From: Moraxella sp. FZFQ2102
Lineage (GTDB): Bacteria; Pseudomonadota; Gammaproteobacteria; Pseudomonadales; Moraxellaceae
Assembly: GCF_024137865.1 (NCBI RefSeq)
Contig: NZ_CP099960.1
Span: 1 to 64,000, forward strand
Direction: 5' to 3'
Length of the DNA stretch: 64,000 nucleotides
Positions 28,868 to 37,676 of the stretch are shown piece by piece (within the stretch, counting starts at the first letter, position 1; the number at the start of each line of letters is the position of its first letter). Made by a program: the position numbers and the translations under genes. The notes under the pieces were generated by a model. It saw only the letters and a list, made by a program, of their open reading frames with translations, had not been told where the DNA came from and did not search any database.

Positions 28868-28974
28868 GATGGCTCCAAATTAAAAGCAAATTAATCGTAA
28901 TTTTTGATGCTTGGTATCATAACAAATTTAGTATAGCAATTTTTACCTATTTTTGCATTATTTTTAGAATCAAT

Positions 28975-29020
28975 GAGTACAAATCACTAATTTTTTGATA
29001 ATATATAGTGAAATTCACTC
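28975..29020. promoter_or_regulatory. Imperfect inverted repeat between leuA and the Lrp-type regulator
   Basis: GAGTACAAATCACTA (28975-28989) and TAGTGAAATTCACTC (29006-29020) form an imperfect inverted repeat sharing GAGT and CACTA, around an AT-rich centre. It is immediately upstream of the regulator ATG at 29042. It could be an Lrp/AsnC-type operator for autoregulation or leuA control; this is inference. Confidence 0.4.
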
Positions 29021-29041
29021 ATTTTAAGAGATTTATCAGTT

Positions 29042-29518
29042 ATGGCAGCCACCCAAGACATCGTGACACTTGATGGCATCGATCGTAAGATTTTACGGGT
29101 TTTAACAAACAATGCACGAGCATCCATCAGCGAGATCAGCGAAATCATCAACCTATCCGCCACGCCCACCATCCGCCGTATCAAACGGCTTGAAGAGCTT
29201 GGCATCATCACAGGCTATCATGCACACACCGACCCTGCTACACTGGGCTATACGCTGTCGGTCTATGTGGCGGTGAGTATGGATAAGCATACCGCTGAGC
29301 GTTTTGGCGAATTTGAAAGCCAAATTCGCACCTTTGATGAAGTGGTCAGCTGTAGCGTCGTCACGGGTCGCAGCGAAGATTACCTGCTCAAGGTCTTGGT
29401 CAAAGATATGCGTCATTATGAAGAGTTTCTACTGCATCGCCTAAGTAAAATCGATGGTGTCAGCCAATTACACACAAGCTTTGAATTACGCGAAGTGTTT
29501 AGCCGTTCGGCGGTGTAG
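29042..29518 (+). CDS. Lrp/AsnC family transcriptional regulator
   Basis: A 158-residue feast/famine regulator. Residues about 9-60 are the winged helix-turn-helix (LDGIDRKILRVLTNNARASI, LSATPTIRRIKRLEELG). Residues about 70-150 are the RAM/AsnC ligand-binding domain (YTLSVYVAVSMDK, VVSCSVVTGRSEDYLLKVLVKD, LHTSFELREV). Such proteins usually sense amino acids and regulate their synthesis or breakdown. Divergence from leuA with an inverted repeat between them suggests control of leucine synthesis, but the effector is unknown. Confidence 0.9.
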   Translation: MAATQDIVTLDGIDRKILRVLTNNARASISEISEIINLSATPTIRRIKRLEELGIITGYHAHTDPATLGYTLSVYVAVSMDKHTAERFGEFESQIRTFDEVVSCSVVTGRSEDYLLKVLVKDMRHYEEFLLHRLSKIDGVSQLHTSFELREVFSRSAV

Positions 29519-29547
29519 CTTAAATATGGTTTGGATGGATATAAAAT

Positions 29548-31041
29548 CTACAACAAAACCACCCGATGGCACACAGCATCAATCACTTCTCGATCATGAC
29601 TGATCAGTAAGATTGCTGTGGCTTTTTCTTGGTTGATTTTACGCAGTAATGCCAAAAATTGCGTCGTAGCAATGCGATCGAGCATGGTCGTCGGCTCATC
29701 AAGAATTAAGAGACCGGGTCTTGCCAGTAAAGCACGGACAATGCACAGGCGTTGGCATTCACCACCAGAAATCTCGTGCGGTAGTTTTGATAGCACATTT
29801 GGCGATAAACCACACAACTCAAGCAATTCAGATATCATCGGCATCACAGCGGTACTTCGTCCACCATCCACCGCTTCAAGCAGACTGTCTAAGATTGTTA
29901 AATATGGATTAAAACTTGAACGGACTTCTTGCATGACAAGCTGTGTTTGTTTTCGTAAACTTCTAAGCTTTGTGCCGCGAAATTTACTGATGTCATCGCC
30001 ATTGATGATGATTTGACCTGCTATAGTTAATCGTGGATCTAGGCGCGTGATCGCGCGCGCAAGGCTTGATTTACCATGACCAGAGCCTCCCATCAATCCG
30101 ATGATTTCGCCATGATTGATGTGAAAATCTGGAATATTGATACTATAAGTGCTGCGCGTCCAAAATTTTTGATAAGATAATCTTAGATTTTGAACGGTTA
30201 AGATATTTTTATCAGTGGTATGATAAATGATAGGTTTACCAAAATCCGCTGCCAATAACTGCCTACCCAATGAATGCGCACGCACTTGATTGATAGCACC
30301 AATAAAACACTGCGATTGATCCATCACCATCAAGCGATCACAATGCACCACAAGACTTGGCAAATCATGACTGATTAGTACCAAAGCCATGTCCTGCGTG
30401 CGCACGATAGATACCAGTAGTTTTAAAATTTCATCTTTTAACTCAGCATCCAACGCACCTGTCGGTTCATCGGCGATGATGATTTGTGGCTGTAGGGCAA
30501 GCACCTGTGCAACACTAATGCGACGCGCTTCACCACCTGACAGCTCATGCGGATAACGGCGCAGAAACCCACTGGGATTGGGCAGCTGCACAAGCTTTAG
30601 CAGTCTTATCATCTCATCACGCCAAGCAGATTTTGGCACCGCTCCTTTAGATTGACTGCGAAAAATCCGCTCAAAGCTTTGCGCCACTGTGTGCGTCGGG
30701 CTAAATACCGCTTTTGGCTCTTGAAAAATATAGCCAATCCGTTTACCACGCACCGCAGCAAACACCCAATCATCGCCCTGCTTGGCTATGTCAATCACTT
30801 GTCCATCAATGCTGACTTGCTCAGCTTGTACAGCAAATGACTTGGGCAATAGTCCTAACAAGGAGAGCATCAGGCTTGTCTTACCCATACCCGAACGCCC
30901 TGAGATGCCGAAGATTTCACCGCTTGATATTGATAAGCTTAGCTTATCAATAATAGTTTTATTATGATTTTCACCATTAAGGCAAATTGATAAATTTTTA
31001 ATACTTATCAAACCAGGCTTAGTGCTTGATGTCAAATGCAT
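29548..31041 (-). CDS. yejF: Peptide ABC transporter, fused duplicated ATP-binding protein (YejF-like)
   Basis: Energises oligopeptide import with YejA, YejB and YejE. The 497-residue protein carries two nucleotide-binding domains: Walker A GRSGMGKTS with signature LSGGEARRIS, and Walker A GGSGHGKSS with signature ISGGECQRLC; each has a Walker B (IIIADEPTGALD, LLILDEPTTMLD). The ATG at 31041 is chosen because GGGGAAGG sits eight bases upstream; a longer frame would need TTG at 31059. The start overlaps the yejE stop by 23 bp. It is the last gene of the serC-yej run and converges on the Lrp-type gene. Confidence 0.9.
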   Translation of the reverse strand: MHLTSSTKPGLISIKNLSICLNGENHNKTIIDKLSLSISSGEIFGISGRSGMGKTSLMLSLLGLLPKSFAVQAEQVSIDGQVIDIAKQGDDWVFAAVRGKRIGYIFQEPKAVFSPTHTVAQSFERIFRSQSKGAVPKSAWRDEMIRLLKLVQLPNPSGFLRRYPHELSGGEARRISVAQVLALQPQIIIADEPTGALDAELKDEILKLLVSIVRTQDMALVLISHDLPSLVVHCDRLMVMDQSQCFIGAINQVRAHSLGRQLLAADFGKPIIYHTTDKNILTVQNLRLSYQKFWTRSTYSINIPDFHINHGEIIGLMGGSGHGKSSLARAITRLDPRLTIAGQIIINGDDISKFRGTKLRSLRKQTQLVMQEVRSSFNPYLTILDSLLEAVDGGRSTAVMPMISELLELCGLSPNVLSKLPHEISGGECQRLCIVRALLARPGLLILDEPTTMLDRIATTQFLALLRKINQEKATAILLISHDREVIDAVCHRVVLL

Positions 31042-32053
31042 TGCGCAGCCCTTCCCCAATAAAAATCAACAACGACAGCACCACAGCAAGCACCACAAAG
31101 CCTGATAACACCAAATGCGGCGCATCCAGATGGTTCTTGCCTTGTGCCAATAATTCACCCAAACTTGCTGTGCCCACAGGCAAGCCCAAACCAAGAAAAT
31201 CAAGCGTCGTCAAAGCAGAAATATTCATCACCATCACAAAGGGCAGCTGCGACAGCACAAGTAAAATCGTACTTGGCAAAATATGGCGCAGCATGATACG
31301 CACAGGATGAATGCCAAGGTTTTGCGCAGCTGTCACATAGCCTTCACGGCGCATTTTCATAAAATGCACCCGCGTCATCGGCACAAGCGTCAGCCACCCA
31401 AAACTCAATAATAGCAAAAACAGCACCTGCGTCGATGGCACAAAAATACTGGCAAGAATTATCAACACAAAAAGCTGAGGCAGACCAATCCAAATCTCAA
31501 GCAGCCTTTGACCTAATAAATCAGCCACGCCGCCAAAATAACCCATCACTGCACCGACAAACACACCAATCATCGAACCGATCACACTCAAACCAATACC
31601 AAATAGCAAAGATACACGCAGTGCGTACAAAATACGCGCAAGCACATCACGCCCCACATCATCTGTACCAAGCGGATGGCTCATACTTGGCGCGCTCGGA
31701 TGTGGCGTATCCGCATCTAATACAAGGCTATATTCACCATAAGGTAGTGGCGCAGATATTATATAGCCATGCTTATTAATCATCGCCTGCACCGCTGGAT
31801 CTTGGTAATCGGCACTGGTCTCAAATACCCCGCCAAAAGTAGTCTCAGGATAATTATGAATGATCGGCGAATACAGCGAATTTTGATAAGATACCAATAG
31901 TGGTTTATCGTTAGCGATCAGTGGTGCACCTAATGATAATACAAAAATGATTATAAACATAAACAATGAAATCACAGCTAGCTTCTGCTTGCGAAATCTT
32001 GCCCAGCGTGTGCGATATTGCGATTGATCGAGTGAAAAATGCTGCGCCATCAT
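31019..32053 (-). CDS. yejE: Peptide ABC transporter permease (YejE-like)
   Basis: Inner-membrane permease of a dipeptide/oligopeptide importer. The 344-residue protein has one N-terminal helix after a basic stretch (LAVISLFMFIIIFVLSLGAPLIA), a large periplasmic loop typical of YejE, and the DppC-type core. The ATP-binding-protein contact loop (EAA motif) is near VTAAQNLGIHPVRIMLRHILP. The ATG at 32053 overlaps the yejB stop (TGATG); a GTG three bases upstream is less likely. Confidence 0.9.
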   Translation of the reverse strand: MMAQHFSLDQSQYRTRWARFRKQKLAVISLFMFIIIFVLSLGAPLIANDKPLLVSYQNSLYSPIIHNYPETTFGGVFETSADYQDPAVQAMINKHGYIISAPLPYGEYSLVLDADTPHPSAPSMSHPLGTDDVGRDVLARILYALRVSLLFGIGLSVIGSMIGVFVGAVMGYFGGVADLLGQRLLEIWIGLPQLFVLIILASIFVPSTQVLFLLLLSFGWLTLVPMTRVHFMKMRREGYVTAAQNLGIHPVRIMLRHILPSTILLVLSQLPFVMVMNISALTTLDFLGLGLPVGTASLGELLAQGKNHLDAPHLVLSGFVVLAVVLSLLIFIGEGLRNAFDIKH

Positions 32054-33099
32054 CACCGCCCAAAGTCCACGCGTGGATCAAGCCATTGATACAACAAATC
32101 AAAAACAAGCTGCACCACCATGCCAAGCAAGGTAAAGACATACAAGATGCCAAACATCAGTGGATAATCACGCTGCATCACCGCATCAAAAGCCAATCTA
32201 CCAAGCCCATCAATGCCAAAAATCACTTCAATCAGAAAATTACCCGAAAACAGCACGCCGATCACCGCCATTGGTAAATTGGCAGCAACTGGCAATAAAG
32301 CATTTTTTAGAACTTGTGAATAAATCAGGCGGCTTCGGCTGATGCCTTGGGCCTGCATGGCAAAGACGTAAGGGGATTGTACTTGTGATAAAATGCTGAA
32401 CTTGGTCAAATACGCAATGCCTGCGATAGTGCCAACACTACTTGCCAAGACAGGTAAGGTGAGATGCCAAAGCAAATCTTTAATTTTATTAAATAAACTT
32501 AACTCATAAAAATTTGCCGACATGATGCCCTGCATGGGAAAAATGCGCCAAAATTCATTACCTGCGAACAGCACAAGCAAAAGCAGTGCCAGCATAAACA
32601 CAGGCAAAGCGTGCAGCGCGGCAAGCAGCAGCGTGGTCAGCGTATCAGTCAGCGAACCATGCCGACGCGCCTTATGCACCCCAAGCCACACACCCATGCC
32701 ATACATCACAATCAGGCTAAGCGCGCCAAACAGTAGCGTAATGGGGAGTTTTTGGGTGATCAAATCAAGTACCGCCTGCCCTTGAAAAAATGATTGCCCA
32801 AGATCAAAGCGCGCAAATTGCGATAGCATCAGCCAAAATCGCTCAACCACAGGCAAATCAAAGCCAAATCGCGTATTTAGCTCAGCAAGCATCTCAGGAC
32901 TTAGACCGCTTGCCCCTTGATAATTGATCGTGGCAAGCTGAAAGCCTTGTGCGGATAGTGCTTGCTGCTCGGCTTGGATTTTGGCAAGTTGCTGCTCAAG
33001 CGGCCCGCCGGGTGCAATTTGTACGATGGCAAAATTGATTAGCAAAATGACAAAAAGCGTCGGTATTATTAGCAGAATACGCTTAGCCAAATAATGCAC
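32053..33099 (-). CDS. yejB: Peptide ABC transporter permease (YejB-like)
   Basis: Second inner-membrane permease of the importer, DppB/OppB family. The 348-residue protein begins MHYLAKRILLIIPTLFVILL from a GTG start at 33099 supported by AAGGGA upstream. It has the characteristic first helix and periplasmic loop, the PITLLFGALSLIVMYGMGVWLG core and a C-terminal GIDGLGRLAFDAVMQRDYPLM segment. It lies 9 bp after mntP, so transcription through mntP is likely. Confidence 0.9.
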   Translation of the reverse strand: MHYLAKRILLIIPTLFVILLINFAIVQIAPGGPLEQQLAKIQAEQQALSAQGFQLATINYQGASGLSPEMLAELNTRFGFDLPVVERFWLMLSQFARFDLGQSFFQGQAVLDLITQKLPITLLFGALSLIVMYGMGVWLGVHKARRHGSLTDTLTTLLLAALHALPVFMLALLLLVLFAGNEFWRIFPMQGIMSANFYELSLFNKIKDLLWHLTLPVLASSVGTIAGIAYLTKFSILSQVQSPYVFAMQAQGISRSRLIYSQVLKNALLPVAANLPMAVIGVLFSGNFLIEVIFGIDGLGRLAFDAVMQRDYPLMFGILYVFTLLGMVVQLVFDLLYQWLDPRVDFGR

Positions 33100-33108
33100 G
33101 ATAATCCC

Positions 33109-33669
33109 TTAGGCTGTTAAGTGAGAATACAATATCGATGAGCCAATCGCAACCAGCACCAAGCCGCCTGCAATCATCGCGCCCTTGCCGAATCGCTCGC
33201 CCAATTGTCGTCCCAGATACAAGCCAATCGTCGCCATCGTCGTCGTTGCAAGACCAATCATCAGTGCTGCAAGCCAAATATTAACTTCCAAAAAGGCAAG
33301 CGATACGCCCACGACCATCGCATCAATACTGGTGGCAATCGCCGTGATGAATAGCCAAATCCCCGTACGATTCGGCGCATCGTCATCATCGTTATCACTC
33401 CAAATCGCTTCATAAATACAGCGAATACCAAGGATGGTCAATAATGTAAAGCCAATCCAATGATCGACGCTTGCCATCCACTGCTGCGCTACCATGCCAA
33501 GTAGCCAACCCAAAATCGGCGCGATCGCTTCCACCACGCCAAATACCAAGCCATGCTTGATCGCCTTGGTAAAAGTCATGCCGCGCGCTGCCGTACCTTT
33601 GGCGATGGCGACCGAAAAGGCATCCATCGACATACCAAAAGCTAGGACAATCAGGGCAAACCAACTCAT
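33109..33669 (-). CDS. mntP: Manganese efflux pump MntP
   Basis: Inner-membrane Mn(II) exporter. The 186-residue protein has six predicted helices and the two conserved acidic membrane motifs GMSMDAFSVAIAKG (residues 13-26) and ATSIDAMVVGVSLAF (about 112-126), as in E. coli MntP (188 residues). In many bacteria mntP is controlled by a yybP-ykoY manganese riboswitch or MntR. Only 26 bp separate it from gloB, so no riboswitch fits here and it is probably read from an upstream promoter with gloB and yejA. Confidence 0.93.
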   Translation of the reverse strand: MSWFALIVLAFGMSMDAFSVAIAKGTAARGMTFTKAIKHGLVFGVVEAIAPILGWLLGMVAQQWMASVDHWIGFTLLTILGIRCIYEAIWSDNDDDDAPNRTGIWLFITAIATSIDAMVVGVSLAFLEVNIWLAALMIGLATTTMATIGLYLGRQLGERFGKGAMIAGGLVLVAIGSSILYSHLTA

Positions 33670-33695
33670 ATTTTACTCAATATTATTTATTTAAA

Positions 33696-34478
33696 TTAAA
33701 AATTATTCTTGGATTCTCTCAGCCAAGTGAACACTGCAAGTGGTGAGCTGTCTGTTAAGTTATTTTTCATGGCGATTTGTTTTGCTTTATCAGCATTGCA
33801 AGCTTGGATAAAGACATTGCAGTCCTTTTCATGATCTAGGCTCACAGGCAAGCTGATGCCACCATCTGCTAAAGTTTTGCTCACTTGATCATACATCTTA
33901 TCAATCTGTGGCAAATCACCATCTACTGCCACCGCCTTGGCAAATCGTAAATTTGACAGCGTATATTCATGCGCAGGATAAAATAGCGTATCATCGGATA
34001 GGGTCAAATAGCGCTGAAAACTTGCGAACAGCTGCTCGATCGTCCCTGTAAATACGCGTCCACAACCACCGCTGAACAGTGTATCGCCGCAGAACACGCG
34101 CATAGCACCGTCGATTTGCACAAGATAGCTGATGTGGCTATCCGTATGTCCAAAGCTTTGCCACACAGCAAACTCAAGTCCAAGCACCGTGACGATATCG
34201 CCTTCATCGACTGCATTGGCTTGGGCTACACCGTGATGACTATGTGCGTACAATGCACAGTCTTTATATTTGTCCATCAAAGCTGCCACGCCACCGATAT
34301 GATCATTATGATGATGAGTAATTAAAATGGCTTGTAGGTTTAGTTGATGATCTTGTAAAAATGTCTCAACTTCTGCTGCCGAACCTGGATCAATAATCAC
34401 CGCTTGATCATCGCGAACGATCACCCAAATATAATTATCATCGAAAGCCTTAATTGCGTGTATTTGATAAGTTTTCAT
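33696..34478 (-). CDS. gloB: Hydroxyacylglutathione hydrolase (glyoxalase II)
   Basis: Hydrolyses S-lactoylglutathione to lactate and glutathione, the second step of methylglyoxal detoxification. The 260-residue metallo-beta-lactamase-fold protein has the binuclear metal motif THHHNDHIGG (about residues 54-63), a later metal His in FGHTDSHISYL, FCGDTLFSGGCGR, and the C-terminal glutathione-binding part (YTLSNLRFA, FTWLRESKNNF). The ATG at 34478 has GGAA six bases upstream; the longer frame starts with TTG. It sits 21 bp after yejA and 26 bp before mntP. Confidence 0.94.
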   Translation of the reverse strand: MKTYQIHAIKAFDDNYIWVIVRDDQAVIIDPGSAAEVETFLQDHQLNLQAILITHHHNDHIGGVAALMDKYKDCALYAHSHHGVAQANAVDEGDIVTVLGLEFAVWQSFGHTDSHISYLVQIDGAMRVFCGDTLFSGGCGRVFTGTIEQLFASFQRYLTLSDDTLFYPAHEYTLSNLRFAKAVAVDGDLPQIDKMYDQVSKTLADGGISLPVSLDHEKDCNVFIQACNADKAKQIAMKNNLTDSSPLAVFTWLRESKNNF

Positions 34479-34499
34479 AAACAATTCCAAATAGTATTT

Positions 34500-36434
34500 T
34501 TATTCTTGCTGTGCATCATACCACCAATAATCCAGCCCAATACTGTTCGTCGGCAAGCGATTTGGATGCTGATAGCCGTGATAATACATGACATCGGTGG
34601 AGTTTTTCCCATACCATGGTATCATATATTCGCCCGCGAGCAGAAGCCGATCAAGCACTTTGGCATAGATTTCGACATCGTGGCGCGTGGTGGCTTGGGC
34701 AAGCTTTGTGATGATGGCATCGATGGCGTGGCTTTTGATGCCGATGGTGTTTTGATTACCCATTTCATCAGCCGCTGCCGACCCCCACAGATACGCCTGC
34801 TCCGCCCCCGGTGCATTGCCCTGCATGAAGCTGTCGATGATCATGTCAAAGTTAAATGCTCGCTTGCGCGCAAGATAGCTGGCATTGTCCATGCGGCGAA
34901 TACTGGCGTCAAACCCAAGCCTTTGTAAGTTTTTCACATAAGGCAATAAAATCGCTTGGTGCTTATCATCAGCCACTAAAATCTCAATGCTGACCACCTT
35001 GCCTTGCTGATCGATCAATTGTCCATTTTGATAACCAAACCCAGCTTGCAAGAGCAATTGCCGCGCTTTGAGCAAATTATCACGATTGATGCCATCGCCT
35101 GCGGATACTGGCTGAGTAGGCACACCATCAAGTGCTGATTGTTCAATTTCACTTAAAGGTAGTGATTGTAAAATCACCAACTCTTCTGCTGAAGGCTTGC
35201 CCTTGGCGGCGATGTTTGAGCCATAAAAATAGCTATTAAGCCGCTGATATTCACCGTATAATAATTGCGCATTTACCCATTCAAAATCAAAAGCCAAATT
35301 CAGCGCGCGACGCACGCGAATATCGCTAAATTTCGCCTTGCGTAAGTTGATCACCAAGCCCTGCATTAAGACAGGATTTTGATTGCTTAGTTCTGATTTA
35401 ATAATCGGTAAATTATTTTGCTTAGGATCAAAGCTTGCCCAACGCTTAATATCAGCTTCTGTGCGAAACTGATATTGCCCTGATTTGAACGCTTCGAACG
35501 CCACCGCATCATCGGCAAAGTACTGATATTCAATGGCATCGAAGTTGAACCGCCCACGATTGACCATCACATCATCACCCCAATAATTGGCATCGCGCAC
35601 ATAGCGAATGCGGCGTGATGGCTCAGCAATATCAAGCCGATATGCACCACTGCCCAATAGCGGTGTCAGACTTGGCTGACTAAAGCGCGCATCAATGTCT
35701 TTTTTGGCAAAAATCGGCATCAAACCCACCGTCATGCCAAGATCAGCTGATGCACCCTCATCAAAATAAAACTTCACGCGATGCTGATCTAGTGTCTTGA
35801 TGGCGATGATACCGCCCAAAAATGATCGCCACGACATCAAGCCATTTGTTAAGATATGCTCAAAAGTAGACTTGACATCATCAGCCGTGACTGCACTACC
35901 ATCCCAGAATCTTGCCTTTGGGTGGATATGATAAATGATCCAGCTTTTATCATCAGGATTGTGCGTGACTTTCTCGGCAAGCTGCGGATATAGCACAAAG
36001 GCTTCATCAAGCGATCCTGCCATCAAGGTATCATACAGATAAAAAGTCCCTGTCGCTGGCACGCCTTGATCAATAAAGCTATTAACGCTGTTAAACATCC
36101 CGATGGCAGGCATTGACAGCACGCCACCTTTAGGCGCATTCGGATTGGCATAGGGCAGATGGGTCGCGTCAGCATATTGCACGCTATTATTCACCGTAAG
36201 CGTCGTCGTGGTGATGACACCATCTGCCAAGTGGCTATGCTTTTGGGCATCGCTTAGATTTGCAGCGTCCAATCGCTTGACAGCGACTGATTGCACAGCT
36301 TGCCCACTATTACCATCAGTATCGCTACAAGCTACCAAGCACGGAAGCAAACATACGGTCAGCAAACATGGCAAAAACCACGAACCCACCTTGCAGGTTC
36401 GTGGCTGTTGTCCATATCGCTGAAATAATGGCAT
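34500..36434 (-). CDS. yejA: Peptide ABC transporter substrate-binding lipoprotein (YejA-like)
   Basis: Periplasmic peptide-binding protein of the SBP_bac_5 family; E. coli YejA takes up peptides including microcin C. The 644-residue protein has an N-terminal lipoprotein signal with LVAC as lipobox (Cys36). Then come YANPNAPKGGVLSMPAIGMFNS, WIIYHIHPKARFWDGSAVTADDVKSTFEHI and DIRVRRALNLAFDFEWVN, all typical of the family. It is separated from its yejBEF permease genes by gloB and mntP. It starts 21 bp after serC. Confidence 0.9.
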   Translation of the reverse strand: MPLFQRYGQQPRTCKVGSWFLPCLLTVCLLPCLVACSDTDGNSGQAVQSVAVKRLDAANLSDAQKHSHLADGVITTTTLTVNNSVQYADATHLPYANPNAPKGGVLSMPAIGMFNSVNSFIDQGVPATGTFYLYDTLMAGSLDEAFVLYPQLAEKVTHNPDDKSWIIYHIHPKARFWDGSAVTADDVKSTFEHILTNGLMSWRSFLGGIIAIKTLDQHRVKFYFDEGASADLGMTVGLMPIFAKKDIDARFSQPSLTPLLGSGAYRLDIAEPSRRIRYVRDANYWGDDVMVNRGRFNFDAIEYQYFADDAVAFEAFKSGQYQFRTEADIKRWASFDPKQNNLPIIKSELSNQNPVLMQGLVINLRKAKFSDIRVRRALNLAFDFEWVNAQLLYGEYQRLNSYFYGSNIAAKGKPSAEELVILQSLPLSEIEQSALDGVPTQPVSAGDGINRDNLLKARQLLLQAGFGYQNGQLIDQQGKVVSIEILVADDKHQAILLPYVKNLQRLGFDASIRRMDNASYLARKRAFNFDMIIDSFMQGNAPGAEQAYLWGSAAADEMGNQNTIGIKSHAIDAIITKLAQATTRHDVEIYAKVLDRLLLAGEYMIPWYGKNSTDVMYYHGYQHPNRLPTNSIGLDYWWYDAQQE

Positions 36435-36455
36435 ATTAAGTTAAAATTAATAATA

Positions 36456-37538
36456 TCAGCCGTGCTTACGCTCAAACTCTGCCATAAAGCTGACCAACGC
36501 CTGCACCTGTTCAAGAGTGATAGCATTATAGATACTTGCGCGCATACCGCCGACGGCGCGGTGACCTTTTAGGTTTAATAAGCCTACCGCCTTGCTTTCT
36601 TCCAAGAATAGTTTATCAAGATTGCTATCCGCCAATTGGAACGGCACATTCATGATAGAGCGGTGCGCAGGATTGACTTTATTGGTATAAAAATCGCTGC
36701 CATCGATGGCGTCATACAGCGCTTTTGCCTTGGCACGATTGACCTTAGCGATCGCATCCACACCGCCTTGCTCAAGCAGCCATTCAAACACCAAGCCTGA
36801 TAGATACCACGCATAGGTCGATGGCGTGTTCAGCATTGAATCATTTTCAAATTGATTTTTATAATTCATCACATTTGGGCACCAAGGGCTTGCCTGCTCA
36901 AGCAAATCCTTACGCACGATGACCAATGTCAGACCTGCAGGGCCAATGTTCTTTTGCGCCCCTGCATAAATCATGCCAAACTGATTCACATCAACAGCCT
37001 CTGACAAGATGCACGACGACATATCAGCGACAATCGGCGCGTTCACCTGTGGCACATCAAAGATCTGCACACCATGAATGGTCTCATTTGGGCAATAGTG
37101 AAAATAGCTTGCGCCATCGCTTAGCTGCCAAGTATCAAACGCTGGCACATCGCTGCCATCACCTTGCGCGACCAAGTTTACCTTGCCAAGACCCAATGCT
37201 TCATAGCGCTTGGCTTCTTTATATGCCTTGGCTGACCACGCACCAGTATCCAAATAATCCGCTGTGCCATTATTTAGCAAATTTAAAGGAATACTAGAAA
37301 ATTGCAGCGCCGCACCACCTTGTAAAAACAGCACAGCATATTCATCACTGATATTCATCAGCTTACGCAAATTGGCTTCGGCACGCTCAGCCATCTCAAT
37401 ATAATCAGCACTGCGGTGGCTCAGCTCCATCACCGATGCGCCAATGCCTTGCCAATCAAGCATCTCAGCTTGGGCGCGCTCAAGCACAGCGGTCGGCATA
37501 CTGGCAGGACCTGCACAAAAATTCGCTAAACGGGTCAT
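36456..37538 (-). CDS. serC: Phosphoserine aminotransferase
   Basis: PLP enzyme converting 3-phosphohydroxypyruvate to phosphoserine; it also acts in vitamin B6 synthesis. The 360-residue protein has NFCAGPASMPTAVLERAQAEM at the N-terminus, HRSADYIEM, the PLP Lys in YAGAQKNIGPAGLTLVIV and GHRAVGGMRASIYNAIT at the C-terminus. Length equals E. coli SerC (362). It is the first gene of the minus-strand run leading into yejA. Confidence 0.96.
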   Translation of the reverse strand: MTRLANFCAGPASMPTAVLERAQAEMLDWQGIGASVMELSHRSADYIEMAERAEANLRKLMNISDEYAVLFLQGGAALQFSSIPLNLLNNGTADYLDTGAWSAKAYKEAKRYEALGLGKVNLVAQGDGSDVPAFDTWQLSDGASYFHYCPNETIHGVQIFDVPQVNAPIVADMSSCILSEAVDVNQFGMIYAGAQKNIGPAGLTLVIVRKDLLEQASPWCPNVMNYKNQFENDSMLNTPSTYAWYLSGLVFEWLLEQGGVDAIAKVNRAKAKALYDAIDGSDFYTNKVNPAHRSIMNVPFQLADSNLDKLFLEESKAVGLLNLKGHRAVGGMRASIYNAITLEQVQALVSFMAEFERKHG

Positions 37539-37676
37539 GAAAATATCCTTAATTTGGGTGAAAAATTCTACTTATTCTAACATGAAATGCATAAGCTTTG
37601 GCAAAGAATTTGCTGGCAATTTACTTAAATTGCTCTATTTATCGATCAACCAATCAGACTGATATGATCAAAGGCA

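Noticed and set aside
33670..33695. yybP-ykoY manganese riboswitch before mntP
   Set aside because: Only 26 bp separate mntP from gloB, too short for the element.
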